Translations under genes and position numbers: made by a program | Notes under the pieces: model-generated | Databases searched by the model: none | The model's input: the letters and a program-made list of their open reading frames with translations, nothing else | Told to the model about the DNA's origin: nothing | In this document: piece by piece, positions 58,535 through 64,000 of the stretch | Layout: every line of letters begins with the position of its first letter | Numbering within the stretch: position 1 is the first letter of the stretch | Source of the DNA: Neoceratodus forsteri | Taxonomy: Eukaryota > Chordata > Ceratodontiformes > Ceratodontidae | Direction: 5' to 3' | Length of the DNA stretch: 64,000 nucleotides | Assembly: GCA_016271365.2 (NCBI GenBank) | Contig: CM057456.1 | Coordinates: 662,435,501-662,499,500 of the forward strand

Positions 58535-58703
58535 GCATAACACGGATACATGATGTCAAGGGGCTTGAACTGAGTAATACCACAACTTCTGTCAAGTCAG
58601 CTCTGGCAACAGTGAGAGTCGTGATACTCCACAAGCTGACTTGCCACTTGTTGTGATACTAGTCTTATCAAGCCGCTTACCATCACGTATCCCCTTATTA
58701 TGC
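58535..58703. repeat. Long hairpin element, about 169 bp
   Basis: GCATAACACGGATACATGAT and GGGGCTTGAACTGAGTA on the left pair imperfectly with CATCACGTATCCCCTTATTA and CTTATCAAGCCGC on the right. The inner GTCAAGTCAGCTC and CAAGCTGACTTGCC also pair. The whole unit can fold into one stem. Confidence 0.65.
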
Positions 58704-58999
58704 ATGTCACAAGGGTACGCGTATCAAAAGTATGTTTGGTAGCTGCTACTGCAACAACTTATACAGTACAGTACATTGCCTCATAGGGCTATGTGGGGAG
58801 CCACAGCTATTTTTCTCTGTGTTGGTCCTAATCCTTTCTGATATCATCTCCAAAGCAATGTGTTGTGTTACTAACATGTAATTATGACTTAAGCAGATGT
58901 TAAAGTATGGTAAAATTTTGACAAAAATACTTTCATACAAACTTAAGTATAAAAATATGTGATGATACACACACTAAACAGAATTATTATCCTTTCTAG

Positions 59000-59795
59000 G
59001 CATATTGACAGCAACCATAAGTTGATTTCCTGGAGAATGTTTTTTCATGGATGCATAGATGGCTACAGTCACACCATTGTTTATTTGAATTGCTTAGACA
59101 ACAACAAAGTATTAAGCGTACTCAGTCTTTTTCAAAATGGTGTTCTGAGGTATGGATTGCCATCCTGAGTAAGAGGTGATCATGGAGTTGAAAATGTTGA
59201 TGTCGCTCGATTCATGTTGGACACAAGGGGCCTGAATCGTGGCAGCTTCATAACAGGACGAAGTGTTCATAATCAGAGAATTGAGCGGTTATGGGCTGAA
59301 CTGAACAGAGTTGTTACTGGTTACTATCACAGTCTGTTCCAGTTTATGGAAGTACAGAATATTTTGAATTCACACAATGAAGTTCATATGTTTAGTCTGC
59401 ACTATGTTTATCTGCCTAGGATTAATCAGTCATTAACTGAATTTATTAATCAATGGAACAACCAAGGTCTCAGAACAGAATGAGGATATTCACCTCTGCA
59501 ACTGTGGCATTCTGGTGTAATACAGCAAATTGCTTCAAAGAACAGTGCTATTAGTGGCATATTTAATGATACTATTGAGGAGTTTGGGATTGATGAGTTT
59601 TCACCCCTGCCACCTCTGCAAACGAGTAACATTTCTGTCCCAGAGAATTCCATCACTATTAATGCTGAGCTGTCTCAATTAATTCATGAAATAATGAATC
59701 CACTAGAAAATGATGGCAATCATGGAATTGAACTTTATCAGGCAGTGTGTAATGTTGTGGAAATTATCACTCAAGCTGACCTATATTCACAGTAA
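59000..59795 (+). pseudogene. Integrase/transposase-like gene, exon 2 (catalytic core)
   Basis: The frame enters from the acceptor at 58999 and continues to TAA at 59793-59795. Core motifs: [20 protein letters not shown] (first Asp, residue 237), [18 protein letters not shown] (second Asp, 294) and [20 protein letters not shown] (Glu, 329), with 34 residues between the last two. [20 protein letters not shown] and GYSPLQLWHSGVIQQI follow, then an acidic tail. In-frame TGA codons occur at 59166-59168 (codon 290) and 59481-59483 (codon 395), again at apparent Arg positions. There is no frameshift across 796 bp. Spliced to exon 1 the product is 498 codons. Either a decaying gene, or TGA is read through or edited; simple decay is more likely. 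Confidence 0.78.
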
Positions 59796-61949
59796 AATTA
59801 CTCGAAATACAGCCTTAGCTGCTGCTAAGTGTCCACATAGCAAATGCATCTGAGTGACATCACCTCTGAAACAATTGCGATTATTATGTTATCAGTTTAG
59901 GTATTCCTAATGTATATTCTTTGGAAACACAACAGTTACTGTACATGTGATGAACATGTAAGCATAATGTGCTAATTAAGCACTAGTTAAGTAGTCGAAC
60001 GAGGCTATATCATTACACTCTGTACAATGATAACAATAACTTAGTTTGTCAAGTACCTGTTAGGTATGGTCATTGTTCTTTTCAGTGAATTTTAAACCCT
60101 TTTAGCATATCAGTTTTGATATTGCATGAACCTATAAAATGTTTGGTATACAGTTAAGGTTTTCAGCTATTCAAAGGTTACAGTATACATTTCTGATATA
60201 CAGCTAAATGCACATTATGCACACAAACAACAGAAAGAAGTCTGATAAAATGTAATTCATTACAGAACACTGTGCTCATACAAAATGGTGTTGTGCATTT
60301 TATTTCACATTCAAAATCAAGCCTTTCAAGACTGTTTTCCACTGCTATTGTCATTTTACACTATTCTCCTTCCCTTTAAAACCATTACGCTAGAGCTTCA
60401 TATTCAAATTCAAAATCTCACCAGTTCAATATTTATTTCATCCTCTCACTATCCCTTGTCCTACTTCGTGCACATCAGACACATAGTTGTTTTCCTTCAA
60501 CATTATATATCTGTTACTCAGTATCCTATTTTGTCTGCATACTCAGAGTTCAATTCTAACATTGTTGTAGTAGCCTACAACCTTATGCAAATTGGCCATG
60601 GCTACTGCAACTCATCCTATTCTTGTCCATCTTGCATAGTGCAGGTTTCCCATTGCTGTCACACTCCCTCCATAGCAGGCAGTAGACCTCATGTGAGTCT
60701 ACCTCGCTGTACCACATAGTGTGATTAACAGCTACAATTATCTGTCAGTTCAAGAGGGGATGCCACAAAGTACTTAATGCGAGTCATCATCACTTCATTG
60801 TTACAACTTTGGCTAGTGTCCAGGCTTGGATCGAGGACACAGTGCTGTTAAGTCACTAGTTTCACGTTTTCTGAACTTGTCATTGTTTGATAGTTTGTCC
60901 CACATTGTTAATAACCATACCCCTCATTTCCCTACAGTTTGTGTCCTTATCAGTCATTTCAGTGACAAAATGCTAAGAGTCATACAGTGCTGGGTTTTAT
61001 CACAGACACACAATAGATGCTCCATCTCCACTCCCAGTCTTCCAAACATGTACTGTCCCTGGACCCCAGTGCAGACCAGAGTCTGAAATGACCATCCATA
61101 GACCCATACCTGCCATTACATGCAGGAGTTGGTGTCCCAGCTCTTAATCAACCACACCTATGATATGAATACCAAATATTCGATCCCATCATTATCTTCT
61201 TCCACTCTCCTCCTTCCCCCACCTTCCCCTCCAAAAAAGATTCAAAGCAATGGCTGTGAGCCAGCAATTTCTGCCAGTGAAAACCACTATGTAGGTGGCT
61301 TACCACCTCCTATGAACAAAAGTAAAGTGTGATATGCACTACAAATGAAAGGCAGAAGCAGAGGTCCATTCCAAAACTTAATGCATGTCTTCCAAAGTTA
61401 TAGTACAATGGCAGTATTAGGAAAACTTCATAATTCCAACTGCTACACATTGTGCATTAAGTATCGTGATTCTTCAAGGGGGGAATTGGGTTAGCTTCTC
61501 AACCATTATCCCACCATGCATGTTCTTTCATCCTAAAAAAATGGTTTTGACAAAGTATGGTATAGACAAAGTACAGATATGCCAGACCTTAACATACCAG
61601 TAGATCTTCCAGAGGTGCTCTTGCAACAGGCTACTACCATTACGTCCTAGTGTCACAGGCACTATGATCCTACCTAGCATGGGCTGCCACCTGACATCTG
61701 CTATGCCCCAACATCACCCATGGTACTAAAGGGGTCAGTCCCCAGCTTCACCTTAGTCAACCCACTGAAGATCAGTAAACAGATTCCAACAGGTGGACCA
61801 GGCAGAAGCACACTGAAAAGATTCACCGGGGGGAATGAGGATGGGAAAGCAACGTATGCTACAAGAGCTACTCTTCAACATCTAATGTTATGGAAAGTTC
61901 TTATATAACTGTGCTTTATTACTTCGAGGGGGAGCTTTTACAGCAGGCT
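59796..61949. other. No gene recognised downstream of exon 2
   Basis: About 2.15 kb. It could include the 3' UTR of the integrase-like gene. Open frames such as 60285-60719 match nothing I know. No repeat unit or RNA structure was seen. Confidence 0.4.
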
Positions 61950-62350
61950 ATAACCATTAGGATATAACTGTAAGCAGTCCCACACCAAGGAGGTGACTAG
62001 CCCCAGGAGGTAGGATGATGAAAACTGTACCGATGATATAGCCTAAGGCTGGGAGGCCGCACATTAGGGCAAAAGTCCATGAAGGACTGCCAGTCAGAAA
62101 GTGGCTTGGCACCTGGAGGCAATGTCCAGGCTGTAATGCCAAACAAAGGTGTGTACTGATTTACAGGTCTCAGCTGCACAGATGTCTTGAATACACACAT
62201 TCCTCAAGGAGGCAATGGAGGTAGAGACTCTTCTTGTGGAATGTCCTCTAACTGCACCTAGTACAGTTTTGTTTTAATAGAACACTATGCAGTGAACAAG
62301 TGACTTAAGCTCCAGATGGACCAATGTGCCCTGATGTCAAACTCCAGCTC
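61950..62350 (-). pseudogene. DIRS tyrosine recombinase, C-terminal fragment
   Basis: Minus-strand text RGHSTRRVSTSIASLRNVCI, then CKSVHTFVWHYSLDIASR, matches the end of a DIRS-type tyrosine recombinase: the H-x-x-R box and the H-Y with the nucleophilic Tyr in WHY. One stop lies in CAAET*KSVH as read directly. The N-terminal half of the recombinase, RT and RNase H are missing between this and gag. Confidence 0.6.
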
Positions 62351-62369
62351 CAGCCACCACAAAATTGAC

Positions 62370-63990
62370 TTATGGTAGACAAATCATATGGTCCACATAA
62401 TTTAAGTCCCGAAGGGCAAGCATGGAGGAGAGATAGACCTTGCATCCAAATTGGTCAATCTGCCTCAAGTCCTTATCAGGAAGCAAGGTGCTCATGTGCT
62501 CAGGTTTTGCTGTGCATTCAGGTGCCAGGTTAATAACCACCAGATCAGCCTTAGACTGACACTTTGCCCTCAGGGTCCAGATACAGCCTGTCCTCATTCT
62601 TAGAGACAACTGCCACAAAAGAAGGCAGTTGCCACACTGTGGATGCCAAGTCCTCATGAAGGCCAATCCACATGGGAATGGGAGGGTAATTTCTAGCATG
62701 TCTAGGTGCTCAGCCAGTCTAAGGCAGTGATGATCCTGTTCTTTTGTCTTCCACCCATTGACCTCCTGTATTTTGAGGAGTATATCCATGAAGGATGGGT
62801 CCTTCAGGGGGTACTTATGAGAGTCCATAGACTTGTGTTCCTCATGTGTGGGAATCTCCTATCCTGAGGCAGAGTAGGATTCAGTCTGACTCAGAGTCAG
62901 ATGAAGGGCTGCTGTTAGGCAAATGAGCCCCTGGGATGGGAATGCTCTTTGGTGAAAGTGGTGGTGCCCTGGTCAGTGACCACCACTATTGTGGGCTGGG
63001 AAGATAGTCCCAAGGTGGAAGGCTGGTTGGAAACTGGTGAAGGTGATCTTGCGGGAGGCTTGAACTGGAGCAGCATGGAAGCTGCCATGTGTGGATATCG
63101 GTTCAGTTCAGACACCAAGTCTTTTTTTCCCACCACCAAGAGTGGAGAGCCTGGGTAAAGTACACCTGCAGCTAATGAGGCAGAGGAGGTGGCAGGTACA
63201 TGTGCGGATATCCATGAGGATAGCCTGGCATCAGGCAACTCTGCGGTGGGTAATGAAACCCCTGCGGAGTATGTTCTGGTGAAGGATAGACTGGCGTCTG
63301 GTAACCTGATGGCATATACCCCCAACCAAGAGTAATGTGGCATCAGGTAGCCTGGCAAAGGCCCTGAAGGAGGACCCAAGGGATCTGATGGAGGATACCC
63401 AGGCAAAAGCCCCGAAGGAGAGCCAGAAGGACTCAATGGGGTCCTGACAGCAGAATGGGTTGAAGAGTCAGGAGTGGTGCAGAACCCAAAGAAAGGGTTT
63501 TGGTGTTGGCACCAGAGGAGCTTAAGGCTCCACCTGGTTCTGAGGTGGAGCTGTGGGGACATGCAGAGGAGCCGAGGGAGGTCTGGCATGAGGCAATCAG
63601 AGGCTTCTCCAGACCCATGTCTGCATGAAAGGGAGAGCCCAGGGTATATGTCAAGTGAGGCAGACACTGGGAGGTCCAGAGAGGGGGAACTGTCTGTGAA
63701 AGGTTGTGGCTGGAGTGTCAATGGGTGATGATCCGAGGATTGATGTGAGATCTATCAACACCTGATGGAAGCATAGAGGCTGGTCAGGTGTCAGAGAAGT
63801 GGGCGTCAATAACTTATCAGCTGGGGTTGGGCTGTCCTCAGTGAAACCATGGACCAACTTCTCAACTGTATCACTCAGCTAATATCCCAGGGTTTAAGGG
63901 TGGCTGACACCTCCAGAGTATGTGAGACACCTACCGGGACTGTGACAAGCTCCAGCGGGGGGGTGAGAGACAAGGGTTGCTCCATGGGAG
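62370..63990 (-). pseudogene. DIRS gag-like gene (runs off the right edge)
   Basis: The 268-residue frame 62915-63721 is Pro/Ser-rich with repeated PSGSPSGLLPGYPPS-type text. The following frame 62370-62828 has PSFMDILLKIQEVNGWK and DKDLRQIDQFGCKVYLSSML with ALRDLNY, which resembles the conserved DIRS gag string (D-R-x-G-R-x-x-D-x-x-G-x-x-V-Y-S-S, L-R-x-x-N-Y). One stop or frame break lies near 62900. It probably belongs to the same deleted element as the recombinase fragment. Confidence 0.6.
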
Positions 63991-64000
63991 CATGAACAGG

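Larger units (their letters stand above)
45596..58999 (+). other. Putative 13.4 kb intron of the integrase-like gene
   Basis: Donor ...CTGTG/GTAAGTAGTG at 45596 and acceptor TTATTATCCTTTCTAG/GCAT ending at 58999 have good consensus and a pyrimidine tract. Joining them completes a Trp codon and keeps the frame. The interval is filled by repeats (foldbacks, CR1, L2/Rex1, DIRS, SINE, MITE). Confidence 0.7.

Noticed and set aside
44553..59970. Terminal inverted repeats around the integrase-like gene
   Set aside because: Only an ACAGTAAC octamer was shared between candidate ends, expected by chance.
60285..60719. 144-residue plus-strand open frame
   Set aside because: Hydrophobic, low-complexity translation without a recognisable motif, homologous copy or gene signals.
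62915..63721. 268-residue open frame as a host proline-rich protein
   Set aside because: The next frame downstream reads as DIRS gag, so this is better explained as the gag N-terminus.

Overview
This window looks like vertebrate intergenic DNA from a large, repeat-rich genome. I see no bacterial-style operons and no rRNA or functional tRNA genes. I recognise no conventional host gene either. Nearly everything identifiable is a transposable element in decay: CR1, L2/Rex1-like and L1 (Tx1-type) LINEs, a Ty3/Gypsy LTR element with a PNMA-like Gag, DIRS-like tyrosine-recombinase retroelements, V-SINE-type and MIR/CORE-like SINEs, small palindromic elements and several minisatellites. V-SINE-like elements together with abundant CR1, L2 and DIRS suggest a lungfish first. 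Salamander, coelacanth or another large-genome aquatic vertebrate remain possible; this is inference, not proof.

Layout. 0-1.3 kb: partial copy A of an unclassified 'stem-loop array' element. 4.6-6.7 kb: LINE and SINE scraps. 6.46-20.16 kb: one minus-strand CR1 copy, split first by an 8.8 kb Gypsy element (6745-15519, flanked by CCCC) and again by copy B of the stem-loop array element (17003-19352), which itself carries a SINE. 20.2-22.0 kb: L2-like LINE with a GC-rich insert. 22.7-31.6 kb: degenerate L1/Tx1-type LINE (ORF2, long spacer, ORF1). 31.8-34.3 kb: LINE fragments flanking copy C of the stem-loop array element. 34.3-38.9 kb: 3' half of a second Gypsy copy whose LTR holds two SINEs. 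39.5-44.1 kb: two minisatellites, the larger with a 1.02 kb higher-order repeat, a CR1 insertion and a neighbouring SINE.

44.9-59.8 kb: the one gene-like object, a two-exon integrase/transposase-like gene. Both exons lie on the plus strand and are joined by consensus splice sites across a 13.4 kb repeat-filled intron. The spliced frame is 498 codons with no frameshift and an intact D-D-E triad, but it is interrupted by three TGA codons at positions where relatives appear to have arginine. Its intron holds two foldback structures, a tRNA-like repeat, four CR1 fragments, an L2/Rex1-like fragment, a DIRS element and small palindromic elements. 62-64 kb: an internally deleted DIRS element that runs off the right edge.

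The best candidates for something undescribed are the split integrase-like gene and the three-copy element carrying serial hairpins, terminal hairpins, 300 bp units and a conserved GGTAAGC block. The sharing and swapping of 3' tails between SINE families is a third.
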